Part shown: piece by piece, positions 35,620 through 45,926 of the stretch | Numbering within the stretch: the first letter of the stretch is position 1 | Layout: each line of letters begins with the position of its first letter | Source of the DNA: Coniferiporia sulphurascens | Lineage: Eukaryota > Basidiomycota > Agaricomycetes > Hymenochaetales > Hymenochaetaceae | Direction of reading: 5' to 3' | Assembly: GCA_002794785.1 (NCBI GenBank) | Contig: NBBA01000002.1 | Span: 1,922,001-1,986,000 of the forward strand | Length of the DNA: 64,000 nucleotides | Notes under the pieces: model-generated | Database searches by the model: none | What the model saw: only the letters and a program-made list of their open reading frames with translations | What the model was told of the DNA's origin: nothing | Position numbers and translations under genes: made by a program

Positions 35620-36025
35620 GCCCTCTCTTACAAAGTCACAATACACGCAGATTTTTGGCTTTCACACATCATGAGGGTGGTATTGAAAAAAAAATACTAT
35701 CGTATGCCTCCTTTTACAAAGTCATAGCCTCAGACAAAAGCTTGGATTTCTTGCCTCTACGTCATGGATATGAATTCAAAAAGAGTTCTTTTGAACTGCT
35801 GCAACAGTATGTAAATATTTGTTGCCACGTTTTTCGGCGAAATTAAGGAGTATCCCCAGTTCGAGTCTAATTTTTGTTTCGAATGTAACTTTGTAGGAGC
35901 AGTCATACGATAGTACGAGTTACTGCATATTTTTTGAACCTTTCCGGTTGTTTCATCGGCGAATTTTTGAAATGCTTCCGACCTTGAAAGCAGTTTTTGT
36001 TACAGAAGTGACTTTGTAGGGAATA
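35620..36025. repeat. Degenerate inverted repeat, possible MITE-like element
   Basis: Two segments recur in inverted orientation. ACTATCGTATG followed by a TACAAAGT block (about 35694-35722, plus) reappears on the minus strand at about 35917-35889. An outer TACAAAGTCAC (about 35629) reappears inverted as GTGACTTTGTA (about 36008). The order is the same on both arms, with unequal spacing, so this could be a decayed palindromic element. Not verified by alignment. Confidence 0.35.
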
Positions 36026-36273
36026 CAAAAGTGGACATGTACGCGAGAGCTAGTGGGGAAATGGTTCTAAGATATTGCTTCATGGCGTAGATATTAGAAG
36101 GATCGTCTAAGTTGCCAAAATGAATCATTTGAGGGATTTCGGGCCTGTATCCGTTTCATTGTTACAGTAAGGTCTTAATTACATTTTTGTCCAAATGCAA
36201 TGTACTCCACGGAGATACACTGTATTACGTACTTACACACACCATTTTTCCGAAGGCAGACAGGCTTCGGGAG

Positions 36274-36960
36274 CGCGAACAAAATGAGCACTGCCAAGGG
36301 ACCGATCATATCGGAATCACCAGAGGCCGCCATTAAAAACAAGACTGTGCAGGTATTCTGGGAGGGTAAAATTGTGTGTTCACGCGAGTTGATCCTCATC
36401 ACCAAGAATGGTGATACATTTTATAAAGGCACAGGGCAGGAAGCAAGAAAAGACGATAAGGGCGACAGAATTTAGGTGGGACATACAGCGTCGAAGAGTT
36501 CAATCTAGATTGAACTGATGTAACACGACTATTTTAGTGCTACCAAAACTGTGATGCACCATTATCCAGAGTCTATAGCAGCAATTGGATAAACCCACCT
36601 TCTGAGAAGGGTTTGTCAGCGCCGTTGTATAATGATAACAATCGCAGCCCGCATGCGGCACTGACTATCGGCACTGTTGACGTCCGGATACAAGGCTAAA
36701 GGTATTGAATACCATTTGACGTGTCCATTTCCCGGGGGTAGAAGAGATGAGGAAAAAGAAGTTCCAGAGGTAGATGAAATTATTTTCAAACCCAGGAGAT
36801 TACTGCAGGCAGAAGCGAATTCCAATGCCCAGAGCATCAATCACAGCTTACGACGTAACCTTCCAGGACTCGGAGCCAGAGTCCCGGAGGGCACATTTGA
36901 GCAGATGCTGTCGAATCGATGAAGACTGGACCAGATGCGAGCACAATCCGCAAATGCTTA
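36274..36960 (+). pseudogene. Possible relic of an unrecognised gene
   Basis: Three protein-like plus frames follow one another but do not join cleanly. 36274-36474 reads MSTAKGPIISESPEAAIKNK then TVQVFWEGKIVCSRELILIT and FYKG. After a TTTTAG acceptor-like site, 36538-36699 reads CYQNCDAPLSRVYSSNWINP and HAALTIGTVDVRIQG before a stop. In another frame, 36677-36922 reads AKGIEYHLTCPFPGG, VPEVDEIIFKPRRLLQAEAN. Frames change without plausible introns at each step, so a decayed gene is the simplest reading; an intact gene with unusual splicing, or chance, remains possible. No family assigned. Confidence 0.3.
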
Positions 36961-37225
36961 TTGTAGCCATTGCAGCTTATTGTTGAGCAACAAGTGCTAG
37001 AGCTCACGAACATGAGTCAAGCGGCGAGAACACGGGGTTCCTATACAGTAGAGCTCGTGCGGTACTCGGAAGCGTGACTCGTGCCCTCCTGATGATAGTA
37101 GTCACAGGGACGCCGGTGCACAGCCCCCCGCCATCAACTGCACCGACGCGGAGCCGCCTACTATGCAGCGTGCGCGAACTTGTGCGTGGCATTTGAACAT
37201 GCTACGACCTGACTCGCCTGCGATC

Positions 37226-37232
37226 TATAAAA
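37226..37232 (+). promoter_or_regulatory. TATA box of left ankyrin gene
   Basis: TATAAAA, 31 bases before the ATG at 37263. The same box stands at the same spacing in the right copy and in the broken third copy. Such a short distance implies a very short 5' leader or a start further upstream; the motif is seen, its use is inferred. Confidence 0.5.
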
Positions 37233-37262
37233 TGGCTCGACATTCAACCCTACTTCAGCAAC

Positions 37263-40200
37263 ATGGATTACTACGATATCAACCAAGCACCAGAATCTCA
37301 AGCATTTCTCAAGCGCGTCGCTGCGTTACCTGACTCTCCAGGCGTGTCCTTGGACGGCGTCCTCGCGCCTTCAGTCGAGGTCGAATCCGAGCTGCGCCGT
37401 CTCTATGCTCAGGATCGCCAAAATTTCCGATTCGCGAACCCGTACATTGGTCTCGTTAGTCTCTTCGACGTCCCCGACAGCACCGGCATCCGCTCGACCC
37501 GCGCACGCGGCATTCACGCTGAAGACGACCGCACCGCAAAGCACCTCTTTCCGTTATCCGACAACAGGCGCAGGAAGGATGGCGAGCCATGCGTCGTAGA
37601 GTCCCTCGACGAGTTCCGCAAGAACTGGGCCATCTTCACAGAGGGTGCTCTCTCGCAACTCACCGATTGGAATAATGTCATCGCGGCTGGTGGCTCTGTG
37701 CTTGGCTGTCTGCTCCCTATATCTCAGGCGAACAAAGAGTCGAGGCGGACGATGCGCAAGTACTTCCACTCATCGGCTTACCCGACGTCGGACATCGACC
37801 TCTTCCTATGGGGCCTGAATCCCGAGCAGGCCGAGGTCAAGATCAATCAAATCTACGAGGCCGTCCGCGACTCTGTGCCCTGGGACGCGACCTGTGTGCG
37901 GACAAAGCATGCCATCTCCATTCATTGTACGTGATAATATAATTTGGTCTCTGCTATTTGTTAATTATACTCTCGTAGCGCAATACCCCTATCGGTCTGT
38001 GCAGATTGTCCTGCGTCTGTATCACTCCCCAGGGGAAATTCTTGCTGGCTTTGACGTTGACGCGCCATGCGTCGCCTACGACGGGACGCGCGTGCTTGCG
38101 AACGCGCGATCTATCGTCGCACTTATGCGCCAGGCGAATACGGTGGACATGACACGCCGATCGCCGTCGTATGAAGTCCGCCTGGCAAAGTACGCCTCTC
38201 GCGGATTCGAAATTTACGTTCCTGAGCTTCGACGTGCAGACGTTGATCCAACCGTAAGTCAACGTTATGCATACAGACAGAGTTATCCTGACCTTGATTA
38301 GATCTTCGAGCGCTCGCTCGCGCGCATTACAGGCCTCGCACGTCTGTTAGTGCTCGAGAAGTTGGCGCGTCCTGAGGCGCGTGTTTCCTACCTAGAGTCT
38401 CGACGTAAATTGCGAAGTCGCGTCTTGGGAAGCACAGTTTACACGCGTCGGATGCGCCGTCAGCGCAAGGGCGATCTCAAGGCGGATGAGGAGATTGTCG
38501 GTTTAGACATGAATGATTATGATGTCGCGACGCTGCACATCCCATACGGTCCCGGCTGGACGGCGAAGCGCATTGAGAAGCTCGTATACCAAACGGACCT
38601 GGGTATGAACTCGTCATTCAACCCGAAAAACAAGGACCGGCACCTCCATCGCCACGTCGCGTTCTTCGGCACGATGAAGGAGTGTGTTGAAGATTTGTGC
38701 GAATACTGTCCTGAACCGAAGGACGATGGGGAGAGTGCGCTTCAAGAAGAAGAGGACAAACAGTATATTCGCGGACGAATTCAGTCAGTGCTACAGCCTT
38801 GTCCAAACGAGTCATTGTTCGCAAACTAAACCTTTTGGTGTAGATTTATGGAAGACGACCCAGGGCGTCAAAGCATGACGGGCAGCTTTAACCCGATCGA
38901 CGTTGGCGAATGGAGCGAGCTGGCATACCTTGGACCCGCGGAGAAGCTTTTCGCTGCGATTGTTGCCAATGACCGTACTGCCGTATATGCGTTACTTACG
39001 TCCGGCGAGGTGGATATCAGTCGCCGCGATCACGTAGGACGTACTGTACTCCACGTCGCGATAATGAGTGCTGCGGTAGATGTCTCTGCGGATCTAATAG
39101 ACGCAGGAGTGCGCATGACGGCTCGTCTTGCCGATGGCCGCACGGCGCTTCACTTAGCGGCCCAGATGGACATGCCCGCCCTCGTGGAGAAGATGCTCAC
39201 ACGCAGTGCTTATAATGCCGAAAAAGCGGAGCAAGCGGAAGTGGAGGCCAAAACGAAGGCAGCGAGTAATGAAAAGATGGCCGTAGACGATGACGATGGA
39301 AGTGACCACGAAGATTCCGACGACGAAGAAGGCTCGTCCGAGGACGAGGACTCCAAGAAAAAGGAAAAAGGAGATAAAGAAACAAGTGGTCCTAATGCAC
39401 CCAGTGCCGACGCAGATATTCCTGACGACAATTTCGACCTACCGGACGTCCTTGACGTTAATGCCACTGACTGGGACCTCAATTTCACGCCTTTGGCGTA
39501 CGCCATTGTCAATGGCTCGACTCGCGTCGTACAAGTACTATTGAACGCAGGCGCGGACCCGAAGCTCGCTACGAAGACGAACAGTTCCCAAGCGGCAGTA
39601 ATGCACCCGCTCACGCTTACACTTCTCCAAGCGGATGATGTACGCGCAGCAGAGCTTATTGACCAACTCGTGCGAGGAGGCGCAAGCTCAGCTCAGGCAG
39701 ACGAGAATTTGTTTTCAGTCTTCCATACGCTCGTGCGCGCGGGTAGGATATCCCTCGTCAAAAAAATACTTTCCGTTGACCCTGGTGCAAATGCGGCAAT
39801 TAATGTGCCGGTTATCGATCGTCAGAAGATTATGTTACCATTGGTGTCTGCTATTGAGAAGGGTGGGTACGCAGTTGCAGCGCTGCTACTCGGCTACGGT
39901 GCGAGAGTTTTCATTTCACCTGAGGATGTGCAGAAGGCAAAGAACATGGCGTACGTATGCTGTCTGGTCTTAGTAGAGAGAGTGATGAACTGATCTGCAT
40001 TTTTAGACCACGTTATAACACTGGATATAACCACGATCGCAACCCACCGCACGAACTAAACTACCTCAAGGATGTGTCCCTTCCTGTAGAGGTCGCTCTT
40101 GCGCGGCACAGTTACATGGTCAGCTTCCTTATTGACCTGGGTGCACAGGTTTCTGTGCCTATCAGAAGTTATCTATCGGAAGGTCGATACAACAATGAAG

Positions 40201-43135
40201 CCAAGCGGAGTCTGCTTGATGCAGTGTACAACCAGGTTGAGGAACTGAAGGAAGGGCTAACTGTTGTTGAAGATGAGCAGCCGGAATTCACATTTCCAGA
40301 AAATCCCCGAACGTTCGAAGAGTACCGCAGGACTGTTCAAGGACGAATTACTGCACATATAAAGACCGCGCCAAGGAAGGATCTGGAAGACAAAATGTCT
40401 ACTCCCCCGAATGTCAACGAGGAAGAGGCGAGACGAGCACTGACCTTCTTTGAGGAGATGGGGGCGCTTCTCAAAAAGGCCAATGCGAAGTCGTTTGACG
40501 AGCTTTTCCCAGACAGTCCACGGTTGCATTCCAAACAGTCTACGAAAAAAGACGTTCCTAAACCGGCGGATCGAACGCAGTTCACACTCATCAACGGGCA
40601 TCGTGCATGGATGAAGGAAGCCGTTCTTCCTCATCTACTGGACCAATACGACGCTTTGTTTGAAGCATGCTGGACAGGCAATAATGCTCGCGTTGAAGAG
40701 CTTTGCCTTCCGCGGAAGGGAAGCAAGTCAGACAAGGCGCCTATCCAGATCTCGGTAGCGACAGAGCAACTCGAAGTAAACAGACCCGCGAACATGGCTT
40801 ATAGACACAATAACTACTTAGATGGTGTCTACACGCCTTTCTCAGTAGCTGTACTTGCGCGTAATTGGACCACTGCCCGGCTTATCTTGGCTATAGCAAC
40901 TGCACAACATAAGCCGAAGGAAGATACAGGTATCAAGCGCTTCAATCCGAAGGGTCTCATTCTTGGTAAGTCTCTTTTGTCCTTGACTCGTTGCGCCCTT
41001 TACGAATAAGTCGATCTCCAGGCGAAGATGATTCCGACAGCGACTCCGATTCTGATCTTTCCGACGATGAATCTATGGACGTCGATGAAAGCGGGAAGGA
41101 TGTGGGATCCTTCATTGACCTGGCCTCTCGGAGTTCCGCGGTCCGATGCGATGTTTCCCCAGAGCAATTAATAAGTTACAGCGTGTCTGGTCGTGTCAAT
41201 CAAGTCGGCAACTCTATCATCCACCCCAACTCTATCATGGCACAGGCATGCGCAGACGGGGATCTCGAGACATTTGTTGCTATTTGTGACGTTATGCAGC
41301 AGTTGCCCGAATCACAGGGACCGGATATGTCCTGCCTATTGTGCGCATTCACAGCTGATTCGCCAGAACTGGTGGACGAAATAATCAGGCGAAGCGGACT
41401 TGGCATTAACTTAGACCACCTAACCCCTTCCGAGGGGGATGCGCAGCAAACTGGAGTCAAATCTATGGGCAAGCTTTACCTTGGGCTGACTGTTCACGGT
41501 AAGAAGCGTAAAGATTTGGCTAGGCGCGCGGATGAGCATGCCTCCAGAAACTCGGAAGAAGTTATTATTCCACTGCTCTGGACCGCGGTTCAAAATGGAG
41601 CGAAGAAGGTCGTCGAGTACTTTAGTGGAACTGGGCCTCTAGCCGCGTATCGCTACTACGCGACGACAAAGAGGACTGAGAAGGCTGAGGGCTTAAACAA
41701 GATCAAGGACCTCGAGAAACAGCTCCCGGAGTTGCTTGGAATTGTACCTAATTCCCGCCAGGAGACTGCTCTGACGGCTGCAATTCTAGGACCGGCCAAG
41801 GGGAAGAGGCTGACGATGGCAAAACAGATAATCTCGTCATTCCACTCTCAGGCGAAGACATTCTTGCAGACTCCGTAAATCGCCATTTTTTATTATTGAT
41901 CGAATGAGCCTCGTCTGACCTCGCATTTCTAGGATCGCATTCTCTAGATGGACCCCCCTGCATCTCGCCGTTGCCGAGAATCTTGAGCCGGCTTTCCTAG
42001 ATTACTTATTCTCAAATGGACTCTCGGCTGAGAGCACTGACAGACATGGGTACGGTGTGCTTTTGCCGTTTGTTAGTGTTTGCAACTAATATGCCGTTAG
42101 CATGAACGTGTACCATATTGTGTGCCAATTAGGCCACAAAGGATTGCTTGAATACCTCCTCAAAAAACTACCTCAGGATGTTACTTCAAATCTTCTCACG
42201 CAAAAGACACGCCGTGCTGAAAAAACAGTACGTGTAGTTTCCTCCGGAGAGCATTGGATTGAGTCTTTACTGACATTGTGCCAATTCAGCCCTTGATGCT
42301 CGCGGTATTAGCTGGCAAGCATGAAATTGTGGACATGCTTCTGCGATCAGGCGTCGATGCTGTGAATGAGTGTCTAACGATTCGGGACGCCAAAGGTTCG
42401 ATGCCTCTGCATGCTGCAGTGCAAAAAGGCTTTGCAAAGATTGCTTCATCCCTTATTGAGCATTCTGCCGATTCTGAAGCACTTCACAGCGAGAACGGAG
42501 TGGGTGAGACCCCGATCGAGACGGCGACCGTAAGGTGGCTCCTGTATGTGACCTGCGAAGGATTTATGAGTAAAATGCCGACTGGGTTCGGCCAGGACCA
42601 ATATCCGAGCCTCAACTTCCGTGGAGTAATGAAAACGCCAGGCCCGCTCACCAAAGACAAGCTTGTTGCCGAGATAATCCTTCTGGAGAATGTCCGGACG
42701 AGTTTAGAGAAAAGCGGGAAACTTGCGGCAAATGAAAAGCTCAAAATCGCACTAGATTCTTTCATCGCATATCTTACGCAGAAAGGCGCCGCGCCATCAG
42801 ATTATACAGAGGCTCTCGCTACTCCTAACTCGGATACGGATAACTGCAATCAACGGGAGACTTTCAACATCCTGACGGCTGCGACGCTCGCATCCCCAGG
42901 TCGACGGCGTCTTGTGCACCTCGTTGACGTGCAGCGCTCTGTACACAGTTCACTTGAAGGTGCTGTCCGCAAATCGACTACCGTCGTCGTCAATAATTTT
43001 ACTCAGAGAAGGAAATTGAGTAAACTTGAAGAGCTCCCCGACGAAGTGGATAGTGAGGCTATGCGGGAGTATGAGCAGTGGAAGGGCGTTCTCAGATGGA
43101 GCGTGCATTGTCGCAGATTAATTAGGACAGAATAA
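37263..43135 (+). CDS. Large ankyrin-repeat protein with NTase-like N-terminal region, copy A
   Basis: About 1,750-1,800 residues. Exons 1-3 read 37263-37926, 37979-38253 and 38302-38783; exon 4 starts 38844; further exons reach 43135. N-terminal region (residues 1-~475): AAGGSVLGCLLPIS, then YPTSDIDLFLWGL about 35 residues later, QYPYRSVQIVLRLYHSPGEI, MTRRSPSYEVRLAKYASRGF, DYDVATLHIPYGPGW. The GGS...DxD order recalls nucleotidyltransferases (inference). Then ankyrin units (VGRTVLHVAIMSAAVDVSAD, GRTALHLAAQMDMPALVEKM), an acidic Lys/Glu insert, more ankyrin units (FTPLAYAIVNGSTRVVQVLL, TPLHLAVAENLEPAFLDYLF, PLMLAVLAGKHEIVDMLLRS). The C-terminus has LASPGRRRLVHLVDVQRSV. This architecture is, as far as I recall, widespread in agaricomycetes as an uncharacterised ankyrin protein. 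No frame break seen. Confidence 0.9.
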
Positions 43136-43635
43136 GTTGTACAAAGGTTCTCGATGTACTTATAAGGACATACTTCTGACTGCAATCATACATCCATCAT
43201 TCTCTTTCTATTCGTCGTATATATATGCAGCGCTGGCCTCAAATTATCTTGCGCCAATGAACTTGCATGCTTTTACCGTGTTACATGGATCGGAGCCCGC
43301 TATCAATGATACTCGAAGCACACGCTTCGTCCTTTTCGCTAAATACAATTATAAAGTTTAAGGTCTCCCGACCAGTCATCGCATTCGAGAAGGCCTGAAG
43401 GATGCAGCGCTCGCTGCAATAATTAATCATTAGACACTCCAGAGCGAAGATATGTACATGATCTACTCATAAACACCGACGTGAAATCCATAATGCGTTA
43501 CGGCGGTTGAATGTCTTTCATCAGTAGTGCAAAGAGTGAATAAATATTTAATAACCGTTTGGTATCCATATTCATTGCCCCGTTGTATATCCCAAAATAA
43601 GGGCCAGAACCTATCCCGATAGACTGGCGATGAAG
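43136..43635. other. Convergent intergenic region
   Basis: AT-rich, 500 bases between the stops of ankyrin copy A (plus) and the F-box-like gene (minus). No feature recognised. Confidence 0.4.
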
Positions 43636-45303
43636 TCACAGGTTTTGCTGTGAGCCCAGAGTGCTGCATCTAAATTCTGCACTAATACCCAATTCCTTGC
43701 ACAACGCCCTCGACTTCGGAAACTTGTCCGCAATATTTCCTAGTCCTTGGGCGCATACTGGCCGGATTTTCAGCCGCTGCAATGGACGGAGGCGCGATGC
43801 GATAAAACAGGATGTCCGCTGGTCCCATAGATCCCAATCAGGGGTCTCAAACGAGAAGTCGACACAGACATCCTCGAGTGTCTGCGGAAGGCGGTCGAAC
43901 GTGCTGTTTTCGAATGCGTGCCGGAACACGAGCATGAGTCGCCTGAGTGAAAGGCACCCGTCGATGATGCGCGTGAGCAGCCCCTCGCCGAGTCCGGACA
44001 CGTTTATCCAAAGCTCCTCCAGCGTACGGAAGCAGGGTTCCAGCGCATCGAAACAGTTGCGCTCGTTTAGGCAGCAGCATGAGAGGTCGAGTGAGAGCGA
44101 CTTGAGCCTGAAGGCATTCTCACCCATACGAGGTTTCGTCAGCCACCTGATGTACTCTAAGGAGAGGTCGCTTGCAATGCCAATTTTGAGGGACAGTTTC
44201 TCTAGTGCAGGCCCCGGGGAATCATCAAGCTCCGACGGGGGCACAAAATTGGCATACGCGGTACCGAGACCCGAGTACTGCAGGTCCAAGTGAGCGAGCG
44301 CAGGAAGGTATTTTATCCTCTTGCACACCGCACCAAGAAGTTGGGATATGTCTCCGAGCTGTACGAGCCGCATCTCACGCAATAAGGACATACGCTCAAG
44401 GCCTTCAGTGACGCGCCGCAGTGGCCATTCGAACCAATCGGTGCTGATTGAAACCCTGCGGATGTTAGGCACGCTGGCAAAGAGGCGCATGACAAGAGAC
44501 CAGACTTGGTCAGTCCGCTCGCGCATAATAACCCGCCCCTTATCGTCAAGGTCGGGATTATGGCGAAGGATAACAATTTCGCGCGTCCAAGGACCAAAGA
44601 GGGGACCATTTACTGCGTTAGCGAGGTGAATCTCACGGACATCTAGTGGCAGAATAGATTTAGAGATGAATTCACAGAACGACGAGATAATCCAACATAC
44701 CTTGAAGCACGAGGATTTTCCCAAGTGCCCGTTGCGCTGGCCTTGCCCATTCTCTACATACTAAGCTCACACTTCGCAGATCTGCATCTAGCTAAAATGC
44801 GCACCACATCAGTCAAAGCCAAGCGCGCTCGGAGTTGGAGTGTACTTTACCTTCGATGTTTCTGCACGTCTCAAATGAGAGTCAACAACCTCCTGCTGCA
44901 CTTGCAGGCTGTCCCTTCTCTCTTCCCCTAACATATCAATAACCTCCTCCAGGATTACGCGTGGAAACCTCATGGACGGAAAGATACCACTGCGTCGTGA
45001 CCTCGCTGTCGCGACGCACGCTCGGTGCGCAGAGACCCGGGCCCAGACATCTTCAGCCCCGGAAAGCGTGATATCGCTGGGGTTAAAGTCTGGATGGCGG
45101 ACGAGTGCGAGCACGACTGTGAGTATAGGTGAGGCAAGGCGATAGGCTAACATGAGACTGGCGAGCATTGCGTCGGTTGACGTAGAGAAAGGAACATAGT
45201 CTTGCGAGTTGCGGTCGAAGGCGTGCGTGCCCTTGAAGGGAAGCCGTGTATCTGCCACAGGGGCCGCTGTCGATGCCCTCGAGCAGGACGAATTCATGTT
45301 CAC
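43636..45303 (-). CDS. F-box-like protein with leucine-rich C-terminal region
   Basis: Candidate substrate receptor of an SCF ubiquitin ligase. The F-box-like segment is split by an intron: FPRVILEEVIDMLGEER ... then LDADLRSVSLVCREWARPAQ, RALGKILVLQ, which has the L-P/R-x-I-L-x-E-I ... S-L-V-C-R-x-W pattern common in agaricomycete F-box genes. After another intron come DVREIHLANAV, then leucine-rich stretches (YLPALAHLDLQYSGLGTAYA, AFRLKSLSLDLSCCCLNERN, LEELWINVSGLGEGLLTRII, LSLRRLMLVFRHAFENSTFD). The frame is open to a Met at 45303, but the first about 100 residues resemble nothing; the Met just before RFPRVILEE (near 44989) may be the real start. Target unknown. Confidence 0.75.
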
Positions 45304-45926
45304 AATAGTCCCGGGGTGAGTACTCGGCGTTGGTGATGGTGGCGGGTGAAGGCTAGGATGGGCTCGTTGTGACGCCCTTCAATGGGGTTGTCTAAAATGA
45401 ATCCGGAGTTTAAGTAGAGCAAAAGTGTCACCGCCGTGGCTGTTGGACGGATGTATTGTCATGATCATAATCTTGTTCTCGTCCCCTTCGGATCCAAAGG
45501 CTGAGCTGGGGACTGACCGTGACGCATATGACTTTAGTAATAGTATGTTCCTGCGGCTGAACTTATGTTTTCCTAATGGGGGTGGGCTAATGTATTGATT
45601 ACATAACTAATGAAGAACCGCTAAAGCAACAAACAACTTATTGGCATCATTAATATTTTTCTAATGAGAGTAGGTAGAAAAGGCCAATACGTTGTAACGT
45701 CTCAGAAAATCTTTGTTTTATTATTAGCATAACTACCAGTTGATGCTCTAGCGTCATTAGTGCTAGCCACAATTGGTCATCAAATGTCTGATCATACTGC
45801 TCTAAATATAGGATACCCGGGCGATTCAACGTGCTCGCGCCCACTGACGACTGACGACCGCAGCGGCAGACTCACCTACAAAACTCGAACGCGAGCTCTG
45901 TCTCCGCCATCTACGACTTCGCGATT
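45304..45926. other. Divergent intergenic region
   Basis: About 620 bases between the F-box-like gene (minus) and the next gene (plus). The centre is AT-rich; no gene seen. Probably holds both promoters. Confidence 0.4.

Larger units (their letters stand above)
36975..43135 (+). repeat. Left arm of a large inverted gene duplication
   Basis: This segment, promoter plus ankyrin gene, recurs inverted at 53792-60010. Upstream homology starts near GTTGAGCAACAAGTGCT (about 36982) and includes GAGTCAAGCGGCGAGAACAC. A divergent insert of about 60 bases follows before near-identity resumes at about 37105. Exon 1 looks identical between arms even at silent positions; similarity falls stepwise along the gene. 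Confidence 0.85.

Noticed and set aside
39210..39614. Minus-strand frame of 134 codons rich in Ser
   Set aside because: Mirror image of the acidic Lys/Glu insert of ankyrin copy A.
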